Source of the DNA: an uncultured Trichococcus sp.
GTDB lineage: Bacteria > Bacillota > Bacilli > Lactobacillales > Aerococcaceae
Length of the DNA: 64,000 nucleotides
Direction: 5' to 3'
NCBI RefSeq assembly: GCF_963667775.1
Contig: NZ_OY764015.1
Coordinates: 1 to 64,000, forward strand
Within the stretch, counting starts at the first letter, position 1, and each line of letters starts with the position of its first letter. A program made the translations under genes and the position numbers. Shown here piece by piece: positions 52,169 to 60,672 of the stretch. Under the pieces are notes generated by a model, which had not been told where the DNA came from, did no database searches, and saw nothing but the letters and a program-made list of their open reading frames with translations.

Positions 52169-55100
52169 TTATTGGACGATTTTCGCGGTGCTTCCTTCTG
52201 CTGTTCGGTCGACTTCGATGTGGACAGGTATCCGCGTCTTCAACTCTTCGACGTGCGAAATGATGCCGACCAATCGGCCGCAACTGTTCAGGGAGAAAAG
52301 CGCCTCGATTGCGGCATCCAAAGACTCTGGATCCAGTGAGCCGAAACCTTCATCAATGAACAACGTATCGATTTGGATGCCTCCGCTGCGGCTCTGCATC
52401 ACATCGCTGAGTCCGAGTGCAAGCGCTAAGGATGCCTTGAAACTTTCGCCGCCCGATAACGTTTTGACGCTGCGGGTTTGGCCGGTATAATGGTCGAATA
52501 CATCGAGATCCAGACCCTTGGCTCCGGAACCTTTTCCTTTGTCTTCCTTCCGCAACAACAAGTAGCGGTTGTTTGTCATCTGTTGGAAGCGGAGGTTGGC
52601 GGCTTCGATGATTTCTTCATAGTAGATCGCCAACACATAGCGTTCGAAGGAGATATAGTCGGTTTCTTTGGTGCCGTTGGCGATTTCCGACAAAGTCCTG
52701 AATTTTTGATAATCAGCAATGATCTGCTGCTGTTTTTTGTAGATTGCAGCGATTTCCTGCGCCGCTTTCTTAAGCATCTGGATGTTGCCTGCGAGCTGAT
52801 CTTTTTGCTCTTCCGATTCGCGGATGGCGTTGTCCAGAAGCGCTTTTTGATCGGCGCAGGCTGCGATCGTTTGAGCCGGGGGCAGTGTTGCTGCAGCTTT
52901 TCTTTGATCGCGTAAACGGGTGACGGTGACATTCAGATCGTCTTCATGACTGCGGATCCGTTTCTGGATGTCCAAAAGCAATGCCTTGTCCAATATCAGA
53001 TGTTCGAAAGGCTCTTCCAGACCGGTTGAATCCAGCATAACTGTGTAGGCGGTTTCCGCCTCCAACAAAGCATGGGTTGTCTCCTCAATCTGAGCCGCGT
53101 AAGTAGTCCGGTTGGCAAGGCAGACTGCAACCTGTTTCTCGAGTTCGGTCAGCTCGCTGTTCAGTTTGTTGTAGTCATTTGTGCAGGCTTCAATCTTTTC
53201 TTTGAGCTGCAGGATTTCTTTTTGCACGGTTGTGAGGTCCCTGTCGCCCAAAACTTGCTTATCCTGGTCGATTTCGGCCAGCAGGTCCCGGGAAAGAGTT
53301 TCGTTCAACAGCAGCGTTTGCTGAAGGGAAAGACAGTTCTGGTCGATCCGCAGCAATTCCGCTTCAATATCGCTTTGCTCCTTGACGAGTGACTCCTCTT
53401 GGTCAAGGACCTTCTGCAGATTTTCCAGCTCCAACAGCAATTCTTTTTCTGACGCGATTTCGGTATCGCGCTTTTCTTTCTGTTCCTGTTTGTAGCTTTC
53501 GAAAGTTTTATCCGTAACTGCGAATTCGGTGAAGAGTTCATCCAGTTGTTTTCGGATGCCGGAAAGTCCGGCAGTTGCTTGCTGGTAATCGGCATAGGCC
53601 TGATTCCGTTTGTTCTCGAGCAGCTCCCGGTCCTGATCGGAAAGGGTGTCCGCTGTTTTTTGCGCGGGTGCGGGATGGTCGGTTGAACCGCAGACAAGAC
53701 AAGCATCTCCGACGACCAACTGTTCAGCCAAGATGCCGGCGATGTTACGGTTGTAGAGCAGGGTTTCATCCTTGAACTGTTGGTCGATCCTCACGAATGC
53801 TTTTTCCAGCAGCAGGAATCGCTCGTTTTTGACCAGTTCTTCAGACAATAAATTTTCGGTTTGGACAATCCTTTTGTGGAGCTGCTCCGATTGCTGCACG
53901 TTCATTCGGCATGTGCTCAATTGGTCTCGAAGGACGGCTGCAGCCTTTTGGGCTTGTTTCACCGCCGCAAGATTCAGGTGGCACTGCTCCTGTTTTTCTT
54001 TTTGCGTCTGTTTGAGATCGTTATGTTTTTGCAGTTCTTTCGTGGCATCGTGGCAAGCTTTCTGGCAACCGGCCAGTTCTTTCTCCTTCTTTGCCAAGGC
54101 GACAAGCTGTTTTTCCTGTTCCTTCATGGTGTCGATCTGCTCACGTATGCCTGGAATCAGCGAAAAGGCAAGCTCAGCCGCTTCGAATGCCGGTTTAGTG
54201 TCGCGTGCAGCCTGATTCAATCGGTCCAAGCGTGCGTCATTTTGTTTGGCTTGATCCTGTTTTGCCGCCTTGTTTGTGGATGCTGCAACGCACAGCAATC
54301 TTTTTTCCTCGGCTTTGACTGCTTGTTCATGCCGTTCCAACTGCCGTTTCCATCCTGCAACGGCTGTTTCCTCTGCTTCAAGGACTTTCAACCTGGCTTC
54401 CAGTTGTGCGATTTCTTCCAGTAGTTTGATGGTATCGGATGCAGATTGGCTTTGGGAACGCAAAGCTGTGAGCTGCAGTTCTTTTGCTGCACGTTCTTTT
54501 TCGAGCGCCGCCAACAGTTCCGCGATCCGAACAAGAATGCGTTCGGTGTCCTGCAAAGTGAGTGCTTCCTGCAGGCCGTCATCGTTGATTCCCGAGGCAA
54601 AAGAGTAGGCAGTCTGAAGGGAATCCTGGGCGGAAGTCGCCTGGCTCTGGAGTGATTTGGCTTTCTCCTTCAACTCCTCCTGGAAGCTTTTCAGGATTTC
54701 GGTACCGAAGATGTTCCGGAATATGGTCTCTTTTTCATTGCTGTTCGATTCCAGCAGCTTTTTGAATTCCCCTTGCGGCAGCATGACGATCTGTTTGAAC
54801 TGCTCATAGTTCAAGGAAAGCAGCTGCTCTATTTCCGCATTGGCATCGCGCGCTTTGGTCGTTACGGTATCGTCGTGATAAAAGGCGACATCAGCCAAAA
54901 GATTGATGATTTTTCCGCTCTTCCCGGGACCCGTTTGGGCAGGGGAGCGTCTGACGCGGTAAGTTTTTCCGTTGTATTCGAATTCCAGGTCGACGTAGCA
55001 GACCGTGTCTTCCGTTGCAAACTGAGACTTGAAGGTGTCCTTTTCACGGCTGCTGCCGCTGGCGACGTCGTAAAGTGCGTAAGCGATGGCATCAAAAATT

Positions 55101-55228
55101 GTGGTTTTGCCGGCACCGGTAGGCCCGCTCACAAGAAATAGCGTTTGGTTCTGGAATTGCGTGAAATCCAGTACGGTTTTTTCTTTGTAAGGTCCGAAGG
55201 CACTTATTTCTAATCTTAAGGGTCTCAT
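52169..55228 (-). CDS. sbcC: exonuclease subunit SbcC (Rad50-like SMC ATPase)
   Basis: 1019 residues. Walker A GPTGAGKTTIFDAI (about 34-47), Q-loop near MLPQGEFKKLL, long coiled coils on both sides of a zinc hook CLVCG (about 497-501), ABC signature LSGGESFKASLALALG, Walker B TLFIDEGFGSLD and the His switch ISHVEEL. With SbcD it forms the Mre11-Rad50-like nuclease that opens hairpins, palindromes and protein-blocked ends. Its ATG directly follows the sbcD stop codon. Confidence 0.96.
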   Translation of the reverse strand: MRPLRLEISAFGPYKEKTVLDFTQFQNQTLFLVSGPTGAGKTTIFDAIAYALYDVASGSSREKDTFKSQFATEDTVCYVDLEFEYNGKTYRVRRSPAQTGPGKSGKIINLLADVAFYHDDTVTTKARDANAEIEQLLSLNYEQFKQIVMLPQGEFKKLLESNSNEKETIFRNIFGTEILKSFQEELKEKAKSLQSQATSAQDSLQTAYSFASGINDDGLQEALTLQDTERILVRIAELLAALEKERAAKELQLTALRSQSQSASDTIKLLEEIAQLEARLKVLEAEETAVAGWKRQLERHEQAVKAEEKRLLCVAASTNKAAKQDQAKQNDARLDRLNQAARDTKPAFEAAELAFSLIPGIREQIDTMKEQEKQLVALAKKEKELAGCQKACHDATKELQKHNDLKQTQKEKQEQCHLNLAAVKQAQKAAAVLRDQLSTCRMNVQQSEQLHKRIVQTENLLSEELVKNERFLLLEKAFVRIDQQFKDETLLYNRNIAGILAEQLVVGDACLVCGSTDHPAPAQKTADTLSDQDRELLENKRNQAYADYQQATAGLSGIRKQLDELFTEFAVTDKTFESYKQEQKEKRDTEIASEKELLLELENLQKVLDQEESLVKEQSDIEAELLRIDQNCLSLQQTLLLNETLSRDLLAEIDQDKQVLGDRDLTTVQKEILQLKEKIEACTNDYNKLNSELTELEKQVAVCLANRTTYAAQIEETTHALLEAETAYTVMLDSTGLEEPFEHLILDKALLLDIQKRIRSHEDDLNVTVTRLRDQRKAAATLPPAQTIAACADQKALLDNAIRESEEQKDQLAGNIQMLKKAAQEIAAIYKKQQQIIADYQKFRTLSEIANGTKETDYISFERYVLAIYYEEIIEAANLRFQQMTNNRYLLLRKEDKGKGSGAKGLDLDVFDHYTGQTRSVKTLSGGESFKASLALALGLSDVMQSRSGGIQIDTLFIDEGFGSLDPESLDAAIEALFSLNSCGRLVGIISHVEELKTRIPVHIEVDRTAEGSTAKIVQ

Positions 55229-56359
55229 CTAATCATTCCTTTCCAATGCGGAAAAGATATCCGCAACGATTTTTTGACCGGATTCATCCAATTCTATGGC
55301 ACGGTATTGCTCATAAAAGTCCTTGAACAAGTCCGGGTACGACAGTTGTTGGAGATCCTCGCGGTTATGCTGTAGGGCTACCGATTCTGTTTCCTTCCGG
55401 CTGACGTATTCCAGGCCCATCGCCTGCGGATAGCGGCGGCGCAATTGGTTCATCGCATCCAGTACATATTCCGTGTCCTCCAGCTCAAAGAACAGGTAAT
55501 CATCGGATTGTCCTTTCATCAGCTCGGAAAACGTGCTTGTGATCGTGCGCATATCGCGCAAAGGCTTGATACGGAGGGGTTCGATCTCGAGTTTGCCTTT
55601 TTCTATCGTTACGATAGTCGTCTGCTTTTGGTGTGGGGTCTCCGATTTGGAATATTTCAGGATCGAGCCGCTGTAGCGGACTTTGTCGTTTTTGACTTTC
55701 TGGGCCTTATGCAGATGGCCTAAAGCGACATAATCAAAGTCCTCGAACAGGGACACATCCACGTATTCGGAAGTGCCGATGCTGAGCGGGCGTTCGGAGT
55801 CGGACGGTTCGCTCGTGTCGTTTCCGGTCTGGATCACATAGCCGTGCGCAATCAGGATGTTGACTTCATTTGGGTTCATGGTTGCTTTTACGGTCGCCAA
55901 CTGCGCACGAATGGCATCCTCCATATTTTTGATTGTGTCGTCCTGAAGCTTCTCTCGGACATAGACATGATCCGCAAAAGGCAGCAGATAAAAATTGGTT
56001 CCTTGGAAGGCAACTTTGCGGATGATCTCTTTCATGGTTCCCTCTATATAGAGCCTGCTGTCCGCCAACAGATCGGCTGCGTATTCGATCCGTTCGTTGC
56101 TGTCGTGGTTGCCGGCGATTACGAACACAGGAACGCCCAATTCCTTCACCATCCGTGTAAGCGTCCGGTTGGCCAGCGCCACCGCCTCTTTCGGCGGTAA
56201 TGCGCGGTCGTAAAGGTCTCCGGCCATAATGATCGCATCGATACTTTTATCTTTGAGTGTTTCAATCAGGTTCATCAAGTAATGGGTCTGATCTTCAAGC
56301 ATGGAAAAATCATTGACGATTTTACCCAGATGCCAATCAGCTGTATGCAGTATTCTCAT
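55229..56359 (-). CDS. sbcD: exonuclease subunit SbcD (Mre11-like)
   Basis: 376 residues. Metallophosphoesterase motifs: LHTADWHLGK, IIMAGDLYDRALPP, IAGNHDSNERI, LIAHGYVIQ and YVALGHLHKAQ. Manganese-dependent nuclease partner of SbcC; the two genes abut with no spacer, a translationally coupled operon read from the minus strand. Length is typical. Confidence 0.96.
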   Translation of the reverse strand: MRILHTADWHLGKIVNDFSMLEDQTHYLMNLIETLKDKSIDAIIMAGDLYDRALPPKEAVALANRTLTRMVKELGVPVFVIAGNHDSNERIEYAADLLADSRLYIEGTMKEIIRKVAFQGTNFYLLPFADHVYVREKLQDDTIKNMEDAIRAQLATVKATMNPNEVNILIAHGYVIQTGNDTSEPSDSERPLSIGTSEYVDVSLFEDFDYVALGHLHKAQKVKNDKVRYSGSILKYSKSETPHQKQTTIVTIEKGKLEIEPLRIKPLRDMRTITSTFSELMKGQSDDYLFFELEDTEYVLDAMNQLRRRYPQAMGLEYVSRKETESVALQHNREDLQQLSYPDLFKDFYEQYRAIELDESGQKIVADIFSALERND

Positions 56360-56577
56360 GGGGAAGTCTCCTGTCCATCGGGTTAGTATTTGAAAAAACA
56401 GTGGTCCGTTTCTATTTGATCAGATAAATAAGTTCATTTTACATTATAACAGATTGTCACACCGGAAATCAGGGACAATCGATGGTGCGCGAGTGGAAAT
56501 GCTAGTGACATCAGCGCTTTTGAGCTATAGTATAAGTAACGGGATTCAAAAAGAGAGCAGTTGAAGGAGGAGTCGGA

Positions 56578-57363
56578 ATGGATCTGGGGTTAACGAACAA
56601 AGTGGCATTGGTCATCGCTTCCAGCCAAGGTCTGGGCAAGGCGGTGGCGAAGGAACTCGTCAAAGAAGGTGCGTACGTCATGCTCACCAGCCGAAGCGAA
56701 GACCGGTTGGCTGAGGTGAAAGAAGAACTGGAAGCCTTGCATGCCGGAAAGGTTGCGTATTTTCCTTGCGATATCACCAAAGTTGAGGACATCCAGAAGC
56801 TGGTGGCAAGGACCCATGCCGTATTCGGTAAAATCGATATCTTGCTGAACAATGCAGGCGGACCGCCAAGCGGAAAATTCGATTCCTTTTCCGACGAGGC
56901 TTGGCAGCAGGCCTTCGAATTGAACCTGCTGAGCTACATCCGGATCATCCGCGAAGTGCTGCCTGATCTGCGCAAAGAGGGCGGACGCATCGTCAATATC
57001 ACTTCGATTTCGGTGAAGACGCCGTTGCCGAACCTGGTCCTGTCCAACACCTTCCGTAACGGCATCGTCGGCCTGAGCAAAACGCTTGCCGATGAATTGG
57101 CGCCCGACAACATCCTCGTCAACGTCGTTGCGCCCGGAAAAATCGCAACCGATCGTTTGAAATATCTGAATGAGGCGAACGCCAAAGCGAAAGAGTTGTC
57201 CTTGGGGGAAGTCGACAAGGTTGCGATTGCGGGCATTCCGCTGGGCCGTTACGGTACACCGGAAGAATTCGCGAAAGCCGTCGTTTTCCTTCTTTCCGAA
57301 GCAAATACGTACATCACCGGCAGCACACTATATGTGGATGGCGGGGCAGTCAAAGCGATTTGA
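56578..57363 (+). CDS. short-chain dehydrogenase/reductase family protein without the YxxxK pair
   Basis: 261 residues, GGAGGAG before the ATG. A Rossmann NAD(P) loop (ASSQGLGKAVA), NNAGG (about 92-96), an NITSIS strand and the C-terminal ITGSTLYVDGG are intact. The catalytic Tyr-x-x-x-Lys region instead reads LSNTFRNGIVGLSK, so both residues are replaced (Ser and Arg by alignment). This matches a known BKR-like SDR subgroup lacking the usual tetrad. Its reaction is not known. 39 bp before the deacetylase gene, possibly co-transcribed. Confidence 0.87.
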   Translation: MDLGLTNKVALVIASSQGLGKAVAKELVKEGAYVMLTSRSEDRLAEVKEELEALHAGKVAYFPCDITKVEDIQKLVARTHAVFGKIDILLNNAGGPPSGKFDSFSDEAWQQAFELNLLSYIRIIREVLPDLRKEGGRIVNITSISVKTPLPNLVLSNTFRNGIVGLSKTLADELAPDNILVNVVAPGKIATDRLKYLNEANAKAKELSLGEVDKVAIAGIPLGRYGTPEEFAKAVVFLLSEANTYITGSTLYVDGGAVKAI

Positions 57364-57402
57364 AGCCGAACCCGCCATCCGAAACAGACAGGAGAATGGA
57401 AT

Positions 57403-58170
57403 ATGGGACAAGTAATCATCAATGCAGACGATTTTGGTCTCACAAATGGCGTGAACTACGGCATCATCGACAGTTTTTTGTACGGCATCACCACCTCGAC
57501 GACCTTGCTGGCGAACGGAGCGGCATTCAATCATGCTGTGGAATTGGCATCTGATCATCCGGATCTGGAAATCGGGGTCCATCTGAATCTGACGCTCGGA
57601 AAGCCTTTATTGGCTGATGCGTCCACCATCAGTGCCGAAGGGCGCTTCCACACTAGGGAATACGTGCAGCAGCATGCGGCTTCGATGGATTTGGACGAAG
57701 TTTATGCGGAGTGGCATGCGCAGATCGAAAAGGTGCGCAAGGCAGGCATCAAACCAACGCACTTGGATTCGCACCATCATGTGCATATGCTAGAGCCGCT
57801 CAACAAAGTCATCCTGTCCTTGGCGATCCAGTACGAGCTGCCGATCCGTGATCACTTCGAGGGCAGCCACGGGGTGATGCATACGGACCGTCAATTCGAC
57901 CTTGGTTTTGCCGCTGAAAAACCGCAGGCCGAATTGGGGATGAATGTAATGGAGAGATTGGATGACATCATGGCCGTACTGGAAAAGCCGGACACTTCGG
58001 TCGAATTGATCGTTCATCCGGGTTATGTCGATGCCAGTCTGGAACGCGTGAGCAGTCTTCAGAAGGACCGGGCCTATATGGCAGAATTCTTGATGCATTC
58101 CGATTTTGCGGACCGCATCCGTGAAGATGACGCCATCCAGTTGATTTCTTATGCTGAATTAAAGGAGTAA
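57403..58170 (+). CDS. ChbG/YdjC-family carbohydrate deacetylase
   Basis: 255 residues; the ATG follows ACAGGAGAATGGAAT. Metal-site residues: Asp pair in INADDFGLTNGVN (about 8-9), His in IGVHLNLT and the His cluster HLDSHHHVHML. Late motif LIVHPGYVD. Family members deacetylate chitooligosaccharides or diacetylchitobiose-6-phosphate in the cytosol with a divalent metal. No chitobiose PTS genes are near, so the sugar is unknown. Confidence 0.9.
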   Translation: MGQVIINADDFGLTNGVNYGIIDSFLYGITTSTTLLANGAAFNHAVELASDHPDLEIGVHLNLTLGKPLLADASTISAEGRFHTREYVQQHAASMDLDEVYAEWHAQIEKVRKAGIKPTHLDSHHHVHMLEPLNKVILSLAIQYELPIRDHFEGSHGVMHTDRQFDLGFAAEKPQAELGMNVMERLDDIMAVLEKPDTSVELIVHPGYVDASLERVSSLQKDRAYMAEFLMHSDFADRIREDDAIQLISYAELKE

Positions 58171-58230
58171 GAATTTGAGTAAAGGCAGTCCTAGTCATGG
58201 GGTTGTCTTTTTTTGTATTTATTACTAAAT

Positions 58231-58249
58231 TATAATGATTATCATTAAC
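58231..58249 (+). promoter_or_regulatory. Fur box upstream of fetAB
   Basis: TATAATGATTATCATTAAC matches the 19-bp Fur consensus at 16 positions by eye. It begins with a TATAAT that could itself be a -10, so Fur-Fe would occlude RNA polymerase. Confidence 0.75.
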
Positions 58250-58290
58250 AAAAATGCAGCAAAAAGTGATAGAATAGAGGGATGAAGCGT

Positions 58291-58337
58291 GGCTGATCTT
58301 AACTGCGTTCAACAGTGAATCACTGTTCAGATCAGCT
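58291..58337 (+). other. leader hairpin upstream of fetA
   Basis: GCTGATCT (58292-58299) pairs with AGATCAGC (58329-58336). An inner perfect stem AACAGTG/CACTGTT (58311-58317 with 58321-58327) sits inside. No T-run follows. It lies 33 bp before the fetA start and may affect mRNA stability or translation. Confidence 0.6.
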
Positions 58338-58369
58338 GTATACCGAATGATAAAGGAGAAATCTAAAAA

Positions 58370-59023
58370 ATGACATTATTGGAAATGGAACATCTGAGCT
58401 TTGTCTCGGACGGAAAAGTCATCCTGGACGACATCACCTATTCGCTGGAAGAGGGCGAGTTTCTCTCGATAACCGGCCCGTCCGGAAGCGGCAAGAGTAC
58501 ACTTTTGAAGATCATCGCGACGATCCTTTCGCGTACCGAAGGGGAAATACGCTACCAAGGGAAGTCGCTGGATGAATACGAACCTACCGAATACCGCAAG
58601 GAGGTTTCCTACACATTCCAGACGCCCGTATTGTTCGGAAAGACTGTCCGCGATAATTTGACTTTTCCTTACGAAATCCGCAAAAAGGAATTTGATGAAA
58701 AGAAAGCGGTCGCCTATCTGGAATCGGTCGGATTACCGAAGGAATATCTGGACAAAGAGATCAACACCTTGTCAGGCGGGGAAAAACAGCGCGTCGCCTT
58801 GATCCGCAACGTCCTTTTCCAACCGAAAATCCTCCTGCTTGATGAAGTGACGAGCGCCTTGGATGAAGCGAATCGCCAGATCATCTGGAAATGGCTTCAG
58901 GAAATGCGGAATCATTCCGACATGACGATCATCATGGTCAGCCATAACGAGCAAGAATCCAGCCTGGCGGATAAAAACATCCATATCGTTGCGGGAAAAA
59001 TCTTGAAAGAGGAGGGGTATTAG
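58370..59023 (+). CDS. fetA: iron export ABC transporter ATP-binding subunit (FetA/YbbL-like)
   Basis: 217 residues, AAAGGAGA before the ATG. Walker A GPSGSGKST (about 37-45), Q-loop SYTFQTPVLFG, signature LSGGEKQRVAL, Walker B ILLLDEVTSALDE and switch His in MVSHNEQE. One base separates it from fetB. In E. coli FetAB exports iron and protects from oxidative stress; a Fur box upstream links this pair to iron. Confidence 0.9.
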   Translation: MTLLEMEHLSFVSDGKVILDDITYSLEEGEFLSITGPSGSGKSTLLKIIATILSRTEGEIRYQGKSLDEYEPTEYRKEVSYTFQTPVLFGKTVRDNLTFPYEIRKKEFDEKKAVAYLESVGLPKEYLDKEINTLSGGEKQRVALIRNVLFQPKILLLDEVTSALDEANRQIIWKWLQEMRNHSDMTIIMVSHNEQESSLADKNIHIVAGKILKEEGY

Positions 59024-59024
59024 G

Positions 59025-59783
59025 ATGGATCTACAAGTCAGTCCAATCACACTCATGTTGAGCTTTTCATTGGTATTGGTGGGAGTCTACATCTCCTACA
59101 AGGAAAAATTAGGCACGGCCAAAGACATCTTGTACAGCATCACAAGAGCCGTTGTGCAGTTGATCGCGGTCGGGTACGTGTTGACGTATCTGTTCAATGT
59201 GAACAACACGATCGTCACTCTGGCGATGGTTGCAGTCATCGTCTTCAATGCGTCCTGGAATGCCCACAAACGCAGCAGCAGCATCCCGAACTCATTGAAG
59301 ATTTCGCTCATCGCCATCTCCGCTTCGGCGATTTTGACGTTATCCATTTTGGTCCTGTCCGGGTCCGTCAAATTTATCCCCTCTCAGATTGTGCCGATCA
59401 CCGGCATGATAGCCGGGAATGCGATGACGACGATCGGCTTGTGTTACCGTAATCTGAACTCTTTGTTCCGTGACCAGCGCCAACAGATTCTGGAGAAACT
59501 GTCGCTGGGAGCGACTCCGAATCAAGCTTCGCGCACGATTTTGCGGGAAACGATCAAATCAGGGATGCAGCCATCTTTGGATTCCGCCAAAACGGTGGGA
59601 ATCGTCTCCTTGCCGGGCATGATGTCGGGCCTGATGTTTGCAGGGACGGTGCCAATGACGGCCATCATGTATCAGATCATGGTTACTTTCATGCTGGTGG
59701 CGGCGACAAGCATCTCTTCCTACATCGCCTCTTTCCTGGCATACCGCGAATTCTACAACGACAGACAGCAGCTTCGCGTCTGA
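59025..59783 (+). CDS. fetB: iron export ABC transporter permease (FetB/YbbM, UPF0014)
   Basis: 252 residues; the ATG is one base after the fetA stop codon and follows GAGGGG. Six or seven membrane segments with family sequences VVQLIAVGYVLTYLF, IVPITGMIAGNAMTTIGLC, LSLGATPNQASRTILR and VSLPGMMSGLMFAGTVP. It forms the membrane path for FetA. Confidence 0.92.
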   Translation: MDLQVSPITLMLSFSLVLVGVYISYKEKLGTAKDILYSITRAVVQLIAVGYVLTYLFNVNNTIVTLAMVAVIVFNASWNAHKRSSSIPNSLKISLIAISASAILTLSILVLSGSVKFIPSQIVPITGMIAGNAMTTIGLCYRNLNSLFRDQRQQILEKLSLGATPNQASRTILRETIKSGMQPSLDSAKTVGIVSLPGMMSGLMFAGTVPMTAIMYQIMVTFMLVAATSISSYIASFLAYREFYNDRQQLRV

Positions 59784-59863
59784 TGCTTCTTAGTTTTTCG
59801 GTTGGTCCACGCTGAAAAGTATGGTATCCTTTCTATTATAAAATTGATTTTGGAGGGAAAAAG

Positions 59864-60613
59864 TTGAGCGGATTAATCTATCGCAGAACCCATCGCATCA
59901 AAGGCTATGAATGCGACATCACCGGTGAAATCACCTTGCCTTCGCTCGTGAACCTGATGATGGATCTGTCGGGCCAACAAAGCGATTCACTCGGCAACAC
60001 GAATGATCAGATGTCCGAAAGGGGGCTCAGCTGGATCATCGTGCAGTACGATATGCAGATCGAACGCATGCCGCACCGAGGGGAAAGAATCATTCTGGAA
60101 ACGGAAGCCATCAGTTATAACCGTTTCTTCACCTATCGTCGCTTCCGGGCTTATGATGAAAGCGAACAATTATGTGTGGAAGTGATGACGAACTTCGTCA
60201 TGATGGATATCGAGACCCGCAAAATGGTTCAGATCCAAAAAGAGTTGCTGACCGTCTATCAGGCTGATGAAATCCGGACGATGGTGCGCATGCAGAAGCC
60301 GATCCAACTGGAGCCGGAAAACCGCAAGGAACAGGATTTCCGCGTCAGATTCTTGGATATCGACTACAATCGCCATGTCAACAACGCGAAGTACTTCGAC
60401 TGGATCATCAACACGATCGATCCGAAATTCATCATGGATCACCAGATGGCTGCCGTTACCATCAAGTATGAAAAAGAGGTCGAATACGGCAACAGCATCA
60501 CCAGCGTCATGACGACGAAAGAAGCCGAGAACGGCGAAATCATCACCGCGCACCGCATCATGAACGGCGAAGACCTGGCCTGCGAAGCCCACATGATCTG
60601 GAAAAAAGTGTAG
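59864..60613 (+). CDS. acyl-ACP thioesterase
   Basis: 249 residues with a TTG start six bases after TGGAGGG. Two tandem hotdog domains. The N-terminal half contains RTHRIKGYECDITGEITLPS and GLSWIIVQYDMQI. The C-terminal half has the Asn/His pair in LDIDYNRHVNNAKYFDW, the FatA/FatB-type active site. It releases fatty acids from acyl carrier protein. Monocistronic with a strong terminator. Confidence 0.93.
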   Translation: MSGLIYRRTHRIKGYECDITGEITLPSLVNLMMDLSGQQSDSLGNTNDQMSERGLSWIIVQYDMQIERMPHRGERIILETEAISYNRFFTYRRFRAYDESEQLCVEVMTNFVMMDIETRKMVQIQKELLTVYQADEIRTMVRMQKPIQLEPENRKEQDFRVRFLDIDYNRHVNNAKYFDWIINTIDPKFIMDHQMAAVTIKYEKEVEYGNSITSVMTTKEAENGEIITAHRIMNGEDLACEAHMIWKKV

Positions 60614-60614
60614 A

Positions 60615-60655
60615 AAAAAGAGGAGCCACCCGGATGACCGGGTTCTCCTCTTTTT
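60615..60655. terminator. terminator shared by thioesterase and ABC-F genes
   Basis: AAAAGAGGAG..ACCCGG pairs with CCGGGT.CTCCTCTTTTT; A-run left, T-run right. Confidence 0.9.
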
Positions 60656-60672
60656 GTTGTTTAGTGATGATT

